A stretch of DNA of 64,000 bases, taken from the NCBI RefSeq assembly GCF_041624475.1, contig NZ_JBFJUX010000015.1, forward strand, positions 10,046 through 74,045, given 5' to 3'. Of the stretch, positions 25,725 through 35,115 are shown in pieces (position 1 is the first letter of the stretch; every line of letters starts with the position of its first letter). The position numbers and the translations under genes were made by a program. The notes beneath the pieces are model-generated. The model saw nothing but the letters and a program-made list of their open reading frames with translations. It ran no database searches and was not told where the DNA came from. Source of the DNA: Litorivivens sp041624475 (lineage in GTDB: Bacteria > Pseudomonadota > Gammaproteobacteria > Pseudomonadales > Spongiibacteraceae).

Positions 25725-27314
25725 CTAGTCAATTACGTGGCGCTTTTGCGGGTGGCTGAAGGATAGTCGAAAGCAGCTCTTGTCGTCATCGGTGCGCAGC
25801 CAGGTCAAATGGATCTGGTTGGCGTCGCACAGTTCCTTGCAGATGTAGAGGCCGAGCCCGGTGCCGCCGCTTTCCGTGGTGAAAAAAGGTTCGAATATAC
25901 GGTCGCGATGTTCAGGACTGATTCCCGGCCCGTCATCAATGACATTCAACACCGGGCCCGGTAGGTTCGGCTCGTCAATCAGTTGCAGGAGTAGCTTGCG
26001 CTCGCCAGTGGCATCAGCGCTGTGGCGCAGGCCGTTGTCGACAATGATTGTCAGGATCTGGTGCAGCTGGTGGTCATCGACATTGACGGTAAAGCGCCCC
26101 CCGAGTGTATCGATAATAAACTCGGCCGGGTCTGGTGTTGCGCTGTTGTAATCGTCGCAAAATATCTGCGCCCAGTCGTACAGATCGAAAGACTCGGGCC
26201 TCGGGTTTTCCCGGCGCGACAGCTGCAGGATATTCTCGATAATGCTGTTCACGCGAGCGGATTGTTGGGTGACGATACTGATCAACCGCCGCTCGGTACT
26301 GTCGAGCGTTTCCGATTCCGCCAGCAGCTGGGCGGCGTGGCTGATTGCGCCCAGCGGGTTGCGGATTTCGTGGGCAATACTGGCGGTAAACTGGCCTAGG
26401 GAGGCCAGCTTGAGCTGCTGCGCCTGTTGTGCAAGCTGGCTCACATCTTCAATAAACAGCAGCGTATTTTCGCCGTCGCCGGCTTTCAGTTCAGTGCGAC
26501 TTATCTGCAGCAGACGCCCGGATTCCTCATGGCGAAACTGGGTGTTTTGGCGGCGCTCCCGGCGCAATAGCTCAAGTAGTGAGCGCGGTGCCAGACGCGG
26601 CATGTTCTGGCCGATAAAGCGTACTTCCAGCAGTTCGGCGGCGGACTGATTGATAAGTCGGATCACGCCCTCCGCGTCGAGCACCAGTATGCCGGTGCGC
26701 ATGTTCTGTACGATGCGCTCGCTGATATGCAGTAGCTGCTGCACATCGGCCTCCCGGTCCTGCACCAATTGCTGGGTGGCGATGATGCGGCGGGTCAGGT
26801 ACTGCACCACGATGCTGGTGGTGAAAAAGGCCATGCCCATCAGGCCCGCGTCGAAAAACTCGGAGCTGGCCTGGCCCTCGTAACTGACGCGATAAATACT
26901 GTTGGCAATAACCGCAATCGACGCCATTGCCGCCAAAAGAACGCCCAGGCGTGGCGTAAGCAACATATTACCGGCGGCGATGGCAGGCAGCACCAGCAGC
27001 GCAATGCCGTTGGCCTCGCTGGCTGAGCTGTAGTGAATCAGCGAGAGGGTGAGAATATCGATCAGCAGGCTGGTGAACACCTGGGTTGGGCCGCCGATGC
27101 GGCTGCTGAACAACTGGTACAGCAGCAGTGCGATAGCGTAGATAGCGTAAAAGCCGGTGACACCGAGAAATATGAGCGGCTGATGTTTGCCAATTACCGG
27201 ATCGTCGGCAGTCAGCAGATACAGGGTGGTCAGGATCATCGCCAACAGGGCGCGATACCCTGAGTAGATGATCAGCAGCGCCCAATTCTGGCGATTTTCT
27301 GAAGCAGGTAGCAT
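25725..27314 (-). CDS. pilS: Sensor histidine kinase PilS
   Basis: PilS senses pilin level in the inner membrane and phosphorylates PilR. The 529-residue protein starts with about six membrane helices (residues 12-175). A PAS-like domain (QNMRTGILVLDAEGVIRLIN) follows, then the HisKA motif SIAHEIRNPLGAI and an ATPase domain with DNGLRHSA, DDGPGIS and GTGLGL. It directly precedes pilR. Two further genes of the block (bamD, rluD) are nearby as in pseudomonads. Confidence 0.94.
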   Translation of the reverse strand: MLPASENRQNWALLIIYSGYRALLAMILTTLYLLTADDPVIGKHQPLIFLGVTGFYAIYAIALLLYQLFSSRIGGPTQVFTSLLIDILTLSLIHYSSASEANGIALLVLPAIAAGNMLLTPRLGVLLAAMASIAVIANSIYRVSYEGQASSEFFDAGLMGMAFFTTSIVVQYLTRRIIATQQLVQDREADVQQLLHISERIVQNMRTGILVLDAEGVIRLINQSAAELLEVRFIGQNMPRLAPRSLLELLRRERRQNTQFRHEESGRLLQISRTELKAGDGENTLLFIEDVSQLAQQAQQLKLASLGQFTASIAHEIRNPLGAISHAAQLLAESETLDSTERRLISIVTQQSARVNSIIENILQLSRRENPRPESFDLYDWAQIFCDDYNSATPDPAEFIIDTLGGRFTVNVDDHQLHQILTIIVDNGLRHSADATGERKLLLQLIDEPNLPGPVLNVIDDGPGISPEHRDRIFEPFFTTESGGTGLGLYICKELCDANQIHLTWLRTDDDKSCFRLSFSHPQKRHVID

Positions 27315-27426
27315 GGCAGTCTGTCGGGCCGATGTTGAGCGCAGTGTACCCGCTCTGTGGGCGGGATGCGACGCACGGCTTCTGATAGAATGCTGCCTCT
27401 CATTTTACAGTCAGAGTGGAGCAGAC

Positions 27427-29043
27427 ATGGGCGCTGATGTAACCATAGCCATGGCGCAGATCAATCCGGTCGTCGGCGATATTGCCGGCAATGCGGAGCG
27501 GATTCAGCAGGCGGCGCGTGAGGCGGCCGCCAACGGCGCCCATTTGGTGATGTTTCCGGAACTGGCGCTGACGGGCTACCCGCCGGAAGACCTGTTGTTG
27601 CGTCCCAGCCTGGAAATCCGGGTCGATAAGGCGCTAGAGGCGCTTGCGGCGCAGAGCACAGATATCGCCCTGCTGGTGGGTTTGCCGCTGCACGCCGACG
27701 GCAAACTCTATAACGGTGCGGCCCTGTTGCGAGGCGGTAAAGTCGAAGCGCTGTACCGCAAGCACCGTCTCCCCAATTATCGGGTGTTCGACGAGATGCG
27801 TTATTTCGCGGCGGGCACCGAGGCCACCGTTTTTGAGCTGGAAGGTCTGAAGGTCGGGGTGACGATCTGTGAAGACATCTGGTCGCCGGAGCCTGCTGCC
27901 AAGGCCGTAGCCGCAGGCGCACAGGTGATACTCAACCTCAATGCCTCGCCCTACCATGTGGGCAAACAGCGCGAGCGCGAAACGGTGGTGGCCGAGCGCT
28001 GCCGCGAAAACAAAGTGCCGGTGCTGTATGTGAATCAGGTGGGCGGGCAGGATGAGCTGGTCTTTGACGGCGGCTCATTTGCACTCTCGTCTGACGGCTC
28101 TGTTAAGTCGCGGGCCCATCATGTCTCTGAAACTCTGTTGCTGATTACGCTGCGCGACGGAGAACCGCTTGCCGGTGATGTGCAGCCGCTGGGCGATGAG
28201 CTGGCCACCCTCTATGACGCCTTGGTGGTTGGCGTGCGCGACTACATCAATAAAAACGGCTTCAAAGGTGTGGTGTTGGGCTTGTCCGGTGGCATTGACT
28301 CCGCCCTGACGCTGGCGATTGCCGTCGATGCACTTGGCCCTGAGCGGGTAGAGGCAGTGATGATGCCCTTTAAATACACCTCCAGCATGAGCCTGGAGGA
28401 CGCCGAAGCGGAGGCCAAGACTCTGGGCGTAGGCTACAAGGTCATCTCCATCGAGCCGATGTATGAGGCGTATTCCGCGGCATTGTGCGACGAATTCGCG
28501 GGTTTGCCGGTGGATAAGACAGAAGAGAATATCCAGTCGCGAATTCGCGGTGGTCTGCTGATGGCGATTTCCAATAAGAAGGGCTCACTGGTGCTGACCA
28601 CCGGTAACAAGAGCGAGATGGCGGTGGGTTACGCGACCCTCTACGGTGACATGTGCGGAGGCTTCGCGGTGCTTAAAGATGTCTCCAAGCAACGGGTCTT
28701 TGCTTTGTCGAACTATCGCAATTCCCTTTCGCCGGTGATTCCGCAGCGGGTTATTGATCGTCCTCCGTCGGCAGAGTTGGCGCCTGATCAGAAAGACGAG
28801 GATTCATTGCCGCCCTACGAGGTCTTGGATCAGATTCTCGAGCACTACATTGAGCACGATCAGAGCGCCGAGGCGATTATCGCAATGGGTTTCGAGCGCG
28901 AGGATGTAGAACAGGTCGTGCGGCTGGTGGATATTAACGAGTACAAGCGTCGTCAGGCGGCCATCGGCACACGCATTACCCAGCGCGCGTTTGGGCGCGA
29001 CCGGCGCTACCCGATTACCAATCGCTGGAAGGCAGGGGTGTAA
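27427..29043 (+). CDS. nadE: Glutamine-hydrolysing NAD+ synthase
   Basis: The enzyme amidates deamido-NAD using ammonia it frees from glutamine. The 538-residue product fuses an N-terminal nitrilase-fold glutaminase with a C-terminal synthetase. The glutaminase part carries Glu in FPELALTGYPPEDLL, Lys in YRKHRLPNYRVFDE and Cys in VTICEDIW. The synthetase part carries the ATP loop GLSGGIDSAL. The ATG at the GGAGCAG ribosome site fits homologues. It diverges from pilS; the gap to bamD holds a repeat. Confidence 0.95.
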   Translation: MGADVTIAMAQINPVVGDIAGNAERIQQAAREAAANGAHLVMFPELALTGYPPEDLLLRPSLEIRVDKALEALAAQSTDIALLVGLPLHADGKLYNGAALLRGGKVEALYRKHRLPNYRVFDEMRYFAAGTEATVFELEGLKVGVTICEDIWSPEPAAKAVAAGAQVILNLNASPYHVGKQRERETVVAERCRENKVPVLYVNQVGGQDELVFDGGSFALSSDGSVKSRAHHVSETLLLITLRDGEPLAGDVQPLGDELATLYDALVVGVRDYINKNGFKGVVLGLSGGIDSALTLAIAVDALGPERVEAVMMPFKYTSSMSLEDAEAEAKTLGVGYKVISIEPMYEAYSAALCDEFAGLPVDKTEENIQSRIRGGLLMAISNKKGSLVLTTGNKSEMAVGYATLYGDMCGGFAVLKDVSKQRVFALSNYRNSLSPVIPQRVIDRPPSAELAPDQKDEDSLPPYEVLDQILEHYIEHDQSAEAIIAMGFEREDVEQVVRLVDINEYKRRQAAIGTRITQRAFGRDRRYPITNRWKAGV

Positions 29044-29044
29044 G

Positions 29045-29078
29045 CACCCTCCCCTTTGGGGGAGGGTTGGAGTGAGGG
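29045..29078. repeat. REP-like palindromic element, copy 3
   Basis: ACCCTCCCC and GGGGAGGGT pair around TTT, followed by TGGAGTGAGGG. Read on the minus strand it has the same layout as the copies at 13558-13691. It sits between the convergent nadE and bamD stop codons, where it may also end transcription. Confidence 0.65.
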
Positions 29079-29084
29079 CTGGTA

Positions 29085-30017
29085 TTAACGCGGGCGCATC
29101 TTCGGTGGTTTGCGGTCGTCGCGGCTGACTTCTTGCTCGCCTTCCCCGGGCACAAACACCGGTCGGTTATCAAACTTGGGTGGCTCGTAGCGATCGACCA
29201 GTCCCAGTGTTGCCTTGTTCAGCCAGGAGCGTTCCTGCTCCAGTCCCACCTGACTGTTAAAGTTGCCGTTTTCGTCCAGCGCCGGGTGCTTGGGGAAATT
29301 GCTGCGCAGGACGGTCAGCGAGCGCTCGGCCAGATCATCCATGCCCAGCAGCAGGTAGGCCTGCACCATCACCGCCAGCGCATCGGGCACTGCCGAGGTC
29401 TGGGGCATGTTTTCGACTACATAGCGGCCGCGGTTGGCGGCGGCCAGATAAGCCTTGCGCTTGAAGTAGTAGTTGGCGACGTTGATCTCATAGCGCGCCA
29501 GCCGGTTGCGCAGGTGAATCATGCGGGCGCGGGCGTCGGGTGCGTACTGGCTGTCGGGAAAACGCTGCAGCAACTGGCGGAAGTCTTCAAAAGCCTGAAT
29601 GGCGGCGCCCGGATCGCGCTGGGTCATGTCAGTGGGGAAGAAGCGCTCCAGCAGGCCCTGACCTTCGGTGTAGTTCGCCAGACCGCGCATGTAATAGGCG
29701 TAGTCGACGCTGGGGTGTTGGGGGTGCAGGCGAATAAAGCGGTCGGCGGCGGCGATGGCGGCTTCGGGCTCAAGGCTGCGGTAGTGGGCGTAAATAATTT
29801 CCAGCTGGGCCTGCTCGGCATAGGGGCCGAAGGGGAAGCGCGACTCCAGCAACTGCAGGTTTTTCACGGCAAGACTGAAGTTGCCGTTTTCCATATGTTC
29901 CTGAGCTTGATTGTAGATCTGCTTTTCCGAGGATTCTGCCTCTTTGTTCGGATCGGACGCACAGGCGGCCAAGACGCCGACCAGCAGGATCATCAATCCG
30001 TATTTAACAACTCTCAT
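29085..30017 (-). CDS. bamD: Outer membrane protein assembly factor BamD
   Basis: BamD is the essential lipoprotein of the Bam complex that inserts beta-barrel proteins in the outer membrane. The 310-residue precursor has a lipobox ending at Cys19 (VLAAC). Tetratricopeptide repeats follow (YNQAQEHMENGNFSLAVKNL, SRFPFGPYAEQAQLE and others). The C-terminal tail is longer and more charged than in E. coli BamD (245 residues), with a basic, Pro-rich end, as in pseudomonads. rluD is divergent, about 105 bases away. Confidence 0.95.
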   Translation of the reverse strand: MRVVKYGLMILLVGVLAACASDPNKEAESSEKQIYNQAQEHMENGNFSLAVKNLQLLESRFPFGPYAEQAQLEIIYAHYRSLEPEAAIAAADRFIRLHPQHPSVDYAYYMRGLANYTEGQGLLERFFPTDMTQRDPGAAIQAFEDFRQLLQRFPDSQYAPDARARMIHLRNRLARYEINVANYYFKRKAYLAAANRGRYVVENMPQTSAVPDALAVMVQAYLLLGMDDLAERSLTVLRSNFPKHPALDENGNFNSQVGLEQERSWLNKATLGLVDRYEPPKFDNRPVFVPGEGEQEVSRDDRKPPKMRPR

Positions 30018-30123
30018 AATGTGGCATTCCCGGTTTCAGCGGTGGATAATTCAGGCGTCGTATTTAACCACAGCCACCTTGCGCCATAAAGCGGACGCCT
30101 GCGATGGCCTCAAAGGAAATTTC

Positions 30124-31083
30124 ATGCCCGACACGATTGCCCTCAGTGCCGTCATCCCCGACGAGCTGGCGGGCTCGCGCTTAGACCAGGCGGTGGCCCA
30201 GCTGTTCCCCGATTATTCCCGTTCCCGGCTGCAAAACTGGATCAAATCCGGCGAGTTGACCGTAAACGGCAAACAATACCGACCCCGAGACAAAATCATG
30301 GGCGGCGAGGAGATTCGCGTTGGTGCTGAATTGCAGGACGAAGGCGACTGGCAGCCCCAGCAGATTGATTTCGGTCTGCATTACGAAGATGAGCAACTGC
30401 TGGTGCTTAACAAGCCCGTGGGCTTGGTGGTGCATCCGGCGGCAGGTCACGCCGATGGCACCCTGGTCAATGCCCTGATCGAGCATTGCCCGGCCCTCGC
30501 CCAGCTGCCCAGGGCGGGCATTGTGCACCGCTTGGACAAGGACACTTCGGGACTGATGGTGGTGGCTAAGACTCTGGAAGCGCATACCTCCCTGGTCAAG
30601 CAATTGCAGGCCCGCGATGTGCACCGGGAGTATGAGGCGCTGGTGTATGGCGCTATGACGGGCGGAGGCAAGGTGGATGAACCGATGGGGCGCCACCCCC
30701 AGCAGCGCAAAAAAATGGCGGTGGTGCGAGCCGGTGGCAAGGAAGCGGTTACCCACTACCGGATTATTGAGCGCTTCAGGCATTTTTCCCACGTGCGTTG
30801 CCTGCTGGAGACCGGTCGCACCCACCAGATTCGGGTGCATATGGCCCATATCAAGCACCCGCTGATCGGCGACGCGCTCTATGCCGGACGTCTGCGTCAG
30901 CCGAAAGGCGCCAGTGAATTATTGAGCGAAACCCTGCGCACCTTTCGCCGGCAGGCCCTGCACGCCCGCAAACTGGAGCTGATGCACCCGGCTACCGATG
31001 AGCTGGTGAGCTGGGAGTCGGATTTGCCCGATGATTTTCAGCGCCTGCGCGCGGTGCTGGCCAGTGAGGACGGCAATGGCTGA
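30124..31083 (+). CDS. rluD: 23S rRNA pseudouridine(1911/1915/1917) synthase RluD
   Basis: RluD makes the three conserved pseudouridines in helix 69 of 23S rRNA. The 319-residue product has an N-terminal S4 domain (GSRLDQAVAQLFPDYSRSRL) and the catalytic Asp138 in HRLDKDTSG, plus ETGRTHQIRVHMAHIKHPL. Length matches E. coli RluD (326). It overlaps pgeF by eight bases, the usual arrangement, and lies divergent from bamD as in pseudomonads. Confidence 0.96.
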   Translation: MPDTIALSAVIPDELAGSRLDQAVAQLFPDYSRSRLQNWIKSGELTVNGKQYRPRDKIMGGEEIRVGAELQDEGDWQPQQIDFGLHYEDEQLLVLNKPVGLVVHPAAGHADGTLVNALIEHCPALAQLPRAGIVHRLDKDTSGLMVVAKTLEAHTSLVKQLQARDVHREYEALVYGAMTGGGKVDEPMGRHPQQRKKMAVVRAGGKEAVTHYRIIERFRHFSHVRCLLETGRTHQIRVHMAHIKHPLIGDALYAGRLRQPKGASELLSETLRTFRRQALHARKLELMHPATDELVSWESDLPDDFQRLRAVLASEDGNG

Positions 31084-31822
31084 CTGGCTGGTTCCCGACT
31101 GGGATGCGCCCGCCTCGGTGCGCGCCCTCTGCACCACGCGGGCGGGCGGCGCCAGCAAAGGCCCTTGGGCGGGTTTTAACCTTGCGGAACATGTGAAGGA
31201 CGATAACAGCTCAGTCGCCGAGAACCGTCGCAAGCTAAAACGCGGCTGCGAGGGGCTCGAACGTATTCAATGGTTGACCCAGATCCATAGCCCGAACTGC
31301 GTTAGCGCCGATGGCCATTCGCTGCCGGAGGCGGATGCGTCGATATCGGATCAGGCGGGTCTGGCCTGCGCCGTATTGACCGCAGACTGTCTGCCGGTGC
31401 TGTTGTGCGACAGCGCGGGCGAGCAGGTGGCAGCCGCCCATGCGGGCTGGCGCGGGCTGCTGGACGGGGTATTGATCAATACCGTTACGGCTTTTCACGC
31501 TGCGCCCGGCACTGTTCAGGCCTGGCTGGGGCCCTGTATCCGGCAACCCCGGTTTGAGGTGGGCGCAGAGGTTCGCGAGGCTTTTCTCGCGCGCTTTCAG
31601 GGGCCTGCGGAGCAGGCCATTAAAGCCTGTTTTGTCTCTGCGTCTGAGCCCGGAAAATTCCTCTGTGATCTGGCCGGGCTAGCGGCGCTGCAGCTGCGCG
31701 CACTGGGGCTTTCAGCCATTTCCGACAGCGGGCTTTGCAGCTATGATGACCCGCGTTTTTACTCCTACCGACGGCAGAACCCGTGTGGCCGTTTTGCCAG
31801 CCTGATTTACCGCTTACCTTGA
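31076..31822 (+). CDS. pgeF: PgeF/YfiH laccase-domain purine nucleoside phosphorylase
   Basis: The 248-residue protein belongs to the DUF152/YfiH family, which has adenosine/guanosine phosphorylase activity and also corrects misincorporated residues in peptidoglycan precursors. Family motifs are present: TADCLPVLL, AAHAGWRGLLDGV and LGPCI, holding the conserved Cys and His metal ligands, and YSYRRQNPCGRFASLIY at the C terminus. The ATG overlapping the rluD stop region is preferred; an upstream in-frame ATG lies within rluD. Confidence 0.94.
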   Translation: MADWLVPDWDAPASVRALCTTRAGGASKGPWAGFNLAEHVKDDNSSVAENRRKLKRGCEGLERIQWLTQIHSPNCVSADGHSLPEADASISDQAGLACAVLTADCLPVLLCDSAGEQVAAAHAGWRGLLDGVLINTVTAFHAAPGTVQAWLGPCIRQPRFEVGAEVREAFLARFQGPAEQAIKACFVSASEPGKFLCDLAGLAALQLRALGLSAISDSGLCSYDDPRFYSYRRQNPCGRFASLIYRLP

Positions 31823-31863
31823 ATTCCGGCGCCCCGCCCTCATTTATTACAGTGTGAGACGTC

Positions 31864-31907
31864 CTCTCACCCAAACCCTCCTTCTCTGGGGAGGCTAGGG
31901 TGAGGGT
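31864..31907. repeat. REP-like palindromic element, copy 4
   Basis: CTCTCACCCAAACCCTCC and GGGGAGGCTAGGGTGAGGG form an imperfect hairpin just before clpB. It fits the same repeat family as the copies near ridA, rep and nadE, with more mismatches. No clear heat-shock promoter is visible around it. Confidence 0.6.
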
Positions 31908-31928
31908 AGATTGGATGAGGGTATTTAC

Positions 31929-34529
31929 ATGCGTATAGATCGCTTTACCAGCGCCCTGCAAAGCGCCGTCGCCGAAGCCCAGTCGCTGGCTATCGGCAAG
32001 GATCATCAGTTTATTGAGCCGGTGCACGTGCTGATGGCACTGCTGCGCCAGCAAAACGGATCGGTCAAACCCCTGCTGCAACAGGCCGGCGTCAATCTGC
32101 CCGCACTGGAGCAGCAGCTGGGGGAAGTGTTGAATGCACTGCCGCAGGTGCAGGGCACAACCGGTGAAGTTCACGTCTCCAACGAGCTGGCTCGCGCCTT
32201 TAACGTATCGGACAAGCTCGCCCAGCAACGCGGTGACAGTTATATCTCCAGTGAATTGTTTGTGCTGGCGCTGTTGGAAGCCGGTGGCAAGTTGGGCGAT
32301 GTCCTGAAGTCGGCCGGGCTCAGCAAAGACAAACTCGAAGCGGCGATTCAAAGCGTGCGCTCAGGAGCCAATGTGAACGACCCTGAAGCCGAAGGTGCCC
32401 GTCAGGCCCTTGAAAAATATACGATTGATCTGACCGAGCGCGCCCGCGATGGCAAACTGGACCCGGTAATTGGCCGCGACGAGGAAATTCGCCGCGCGGT
32501 GCAGGTCTTGCAACGCCGTACCAAAAACAACCCGGTATTGATCGGTGAGCCGGGTGTCGGTAAGACCGCCATTGTGGAAGGGTTGGCCCAGCGCATCGTC
32601 AATGGCGAGGTGCCGGAAGGTATTAAAAATAAACGCCTGCTGTCCCTCGACCTCGGCTCTTTGCTTGCCGGGGCCAAGTTTCGCGGTGAGTTCGAAGAGC
32701 GCCTGAAAGCCGTGCTCAACGAGCTGTCCAAGGAAGAGGGGCAGGTCATTCTGTTTATCGATGAGCTGCACACCATGGTTGGTGCCGGCAAGGCCGAGGG
32801 CGCCATGGATGCGGGCAATATGCTCAAGCCGGCGCTGGCCCGCGGCGAGTTGCACTGCGTCGGTGCCACCACCCTCGATGAATACCGCAAATACATCGAA
32901 AAAGACGCTGCGCTGGAGCGCCGTTTCCAGAAAGTGCTGGTGGGCGAGCCCAGTGAAGAAGACACCATTGCCATACTGCGCGGATTGAAAGAGCGCTATG
33001 AGGTGCACCACGGTGTCGATATTACCGACTCGGCGATCATTGCCGCGACTCGACTTTCCCAGCGCTATATCACCGATCGCCAGTTACCGGACAAGGCCAT
33101 CGACCTGATCGATGAGTCGGCCAGTCGCATTCGCATGGAAATTGATTCCAAGCCGGAAGAGATGGACCGACTGGAGCGCCGTCTGATTCAGCTGAAAATT
33201 CAGCGCGAGGCGGTGAAGAAAGACGAGGATGAATCGGCCCGCAAGCAGCTTGAGAAGCTCAACACCGATATCGACAAGGTGGAGAAAGAGTACGCCGATC
33301 TGGAGGAAATCTGGCTGGCAGAAAAATCTTCCCTGCAAGGTGCAAACCAGATCAAGAGCGAGCTGGAAAAAGCCAAACTGGAACTCGATGCCGCCCGCCG
33401 CGCCAGCGATCTGACGCGCATGTCCGAGTTGCAGTACGGGGTGATTCCCGAGCTGGAAAAACGCCTGGCCAGCGCCGGCAGTGCCGACAATGAAGAGCGC
33501 AAACTGCTGCGCAACAAAGTCACCGACGAAGAAGTTGCGGAAGTGGTATCGCGCTGGACCGGTATTCCGGTTAACAAAATGCTCGAAGGCGAGCGCGAAA
33601 AACTACTGCGCATGGAAGACGAACTGCACCGTCGGGTAGTGGGGCAGGACGAGGCGATCGTGGCCGTGTCTCACGCGGTGCGCCGTTCCCGGGCAGGCCT
33701 GAGTGACCCCAATCGCCCCAATGGCTCCTTCCTGTTTATGGGGCCCACCGGGGTGGGTAAAACCGAGTTGTGCAAGGCGCTGGCGACGTTTCTCTACGAC
33801 AGCGAAGAGGCCATGGTGCGGATCGACATGTCGGAGTTTATGGAGAAGCACTCCGTGGCCCGGCTGATCGGTGCACCTCCAGGCTATGTCGGTTACGAGG
33901 AGGGGGGTTACCTGACCGAGGCAGTGCGTCGTCGGCCCTACTCACTGCTCCTGCTCGACGAGGTGGAAAAGGCGCATCCGGATGTGTTCAACATTCTGTT
34001 GCAGGTGCTGGATGACGGTCGGCTGACCGATGGTCAGGGTCGCACCGTGGACTTCCGCAATACCGTGATTGTGATGACCTCCAATCTGGGCTCTGATCGC
34101 ATTCAGGAGCTGTCGCGCAACGAGGGCGGCTATGAGGCGATCAAGGAAGCGGTGATGGAGGTGGTGTCCAACCATTTCCGGCCGGAATTTATCAACCGTC
34201 TCGACGAGATGGTGGTGTTCCGTTCGCTGGAGCAGAGTCAGGTGCGCGCCATTGCCGATATTCAGCTCGCTTACCTCGACAAGCGTTTGGCCGAGCGCGA
34301 GCTGAAACTGGAGTTGAGCGATGCGGCGATGGATAAGCTCACCGTGGTGGGCTTTGATCCGGTGTTTGGCGCCCGCCCGCTGAAGCGTGCAATCCAGCAG
34401 CTGATAGAAAACCCGCTGGCGCAGGATATTCTGCAGGGCAAATTCAGTGTGGGTGACACCATCTACGGTGAGGCAGAGGGCGACAAGTTGGTGTTTTCAA
34501 CCGTCGCCAAGGCGGAGATGATTCATTAA
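31929..34529 (+). CDS. clpB: Chaperone disaggregase ClpB
   Basis: ClpB is the hexameric AAA+ disaggregase working with DnaK. The 866-residue protein has the Clp N domain (1-145), the first nucleotide domain with GEPGVGKT (206-213), a coiled-coil M domain around residues 400-530, and the second nucleotide domain with GPTGVGKTE and SEFMEKHSVARLIGAPPGYVGYEEGG. The short-tail C terminus and M domain separate it from ClpA. I use the ATG of MRIDRFTSAL, which fits homologues. In the pseudomonad order it follows pgeF, as here. Confidence 0.97.
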   Translation: MRIDRFTSALQSAVAEAQSLAIGKDHQFIEPVHVLMALLRQQNGSVKPLLQQAGVNLPALEQQLGEVLNALPQVQGTTGEVHVSNELARAFNVSDKLAQQRGDSYISSELFVLALLEAGGKLGDVLKSAGLSKDKLEAAIQSVRSGANVNDPEAEGARQALEKYTIDLTERARDGKLDPVIGRDEEIRRAVQVLQRRTKNNPVLIGEPGVGKTAIVEGLAQRIVNGEVPEGIKNKRLLSLDLGSLLAGAKFRGEFEERLKAVLNELSKEEGQVILFIDELHTMVGAGKAEGAMDAGNMLKPALARGELHCVGATTLDEYRKYIEKDAALERRFQKVLVGEPSEEDTIAILRGLKERYEVHHGVDITDSAIIAATRLSQRYITDRQLPDKAIDLIDESASRIRMEIDSKPEEMDRLERRLIQLKIQREAVKKDEDESARKQLEKLNTDIDKVEKEYADLEEIWLAEKSSLQGANQIKSELEKAKLELDAARRASDLTRMSELQYGVIPELEKRLASAGSADNEERKLLRNKVTDEEVAEVVSRWTGIPVNKMLEGEREKLLRMEDELHRRVVGQDEAIVAVSHAVRRSRAGLSDPNRPNGSFLFMGPTGVGKTELCKALATFLYDSEEAMVRIDMSEFMEKHSVARLIGAPPGYVGYEEGGYLTEAVRRRPYSLLLLDEVEKAHPDVFNILLQVLDDGRLTDGQGRTVDFRNTVIVMTSNLGSDRIQELSRNEGGYEAIKEAVMEVVSNHFRPEFINRLDEMVVFRSLEQSQVRAIADIQLAYLDKRLAERELKLELSDAAMDKLTVVGFDPVFGARPLKRAIQQLIENPLAQDILQGKFSVGDTIYGEAEGDKLVFSTVAKAEMIH

Positions 34530-34535
34530 CCGTGA

Positions 34536-34564
34536 CCTGTCGGGCGCTGCCAGCGCCCGACAGG
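34536..34564. terminator. GC-rich palindrome between clpB and a convergent gene
   Basis: CCTGTCGGGCGCTG and CAGCGCCCGACAGG are exact reverse complements with one base between. Both neighbouring genes end here, so it may serve as a terminator for both, but no T-run follows. Confidence 0.6.
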
Positions 34565-34567
34565 GGG

Positions 34568-35005
34568 CTAGCAGTAGATCTCGACCAACTCCCGGGCTTT
34601 GGCTTCCTGCTCGGCTTTTTCTTCGTTGTTCAGCAGCCGGTACTCGCCGCTTTCATCTTTCACCCGCAGGCGCTGGCCGCGTGCAAAATTCTGCACGGCT
34701 TCACGTGCCTGCATGCAGCGCTGGGGATCTTTGTTGGGTAATACCTCGTATTGCTTGGGCGTTTGCTGGTCCGCAGGCGCACTGTTGGCCCGCTTGGGTG
34801 GATTGCTGAGTTCGTTGGCCGGTTTTGCCTCGCTGTTACCAAGGCCTTTGCGGGTTTCAATAAAGGTTGAAGGTCGGTCGGCGGGTGGTTTCTGGGTAAA
34901 GTGGGGCTGACCTTCGTCGTCCAGCCAGCGGTAGTAGCCGGATTTTGCCAGCGCCGTGCCAACCAGCAGCAGGCAGAGTGTAAAAAGGGTGAATTTCTTG
35001 AGCAT
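34568..35005 (-). CDS. DUF4124 domain exported protein
   Basis: The 145-residue product has a signal peptide (MLKKFTLFTLCLLLVGTALA) and a DUF4124 domain (SGYYRWLDDEGQPHFTQKPPAD, residues 22-43), a short beta-hairpin found at the N end of many gammaproteobacterial periplasmic proteins. The centre is Pro/Ser/Asn-rich and low complexity. The C-terminal helix is charged and holds two Cys (RCMQAREAV and EIYC). Function unknown; periplasmic. Confidence 0.8.
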   Translation of the reverse strand: MLKKFTLFTLCLLLVGTALAKSGYYRWLDDEGQPHFTQKPPADRPSTFIETRKGLGNSEAKPANELSNPPKRANSAPADQQTPKQYEVLPNKDPQRCMQAREAVQNFARGQRLRVKDESGEYRLLNNEEKAEQEAKARELVEIYC

Positions 35006-35086
35006 GTTATAACCCCGTCAAGCAGATTATCTGATTATGGCAGAGAACTGACGGAAGGTATAAGTCGGCGAAGTCACAGTTTGGGA

Positions 35087-35115
35087 TTGACACGGCCCGG
35101 CGTAACCTGAAAAAT
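35087..35115 (+). promoter_or_regulatory. Candidate sigma-70 promoter of ilvI-ilvH, with long leader
   Basis: TTGACA and AAAAAT are 17 bases apart; the -35 is perfect and the -10 matches four of six. Start of transcription near 35122 would leave about 330 untranslated bases before ilvI. That leader contains a GTCAGGCG-TTT-CGCCCGAC near-hairpin and a short ribosome-site-bearing reading frame. I see no other gene between 35006 and 35454, and no clear run-of-T attenuator. Confidence 0.55.
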
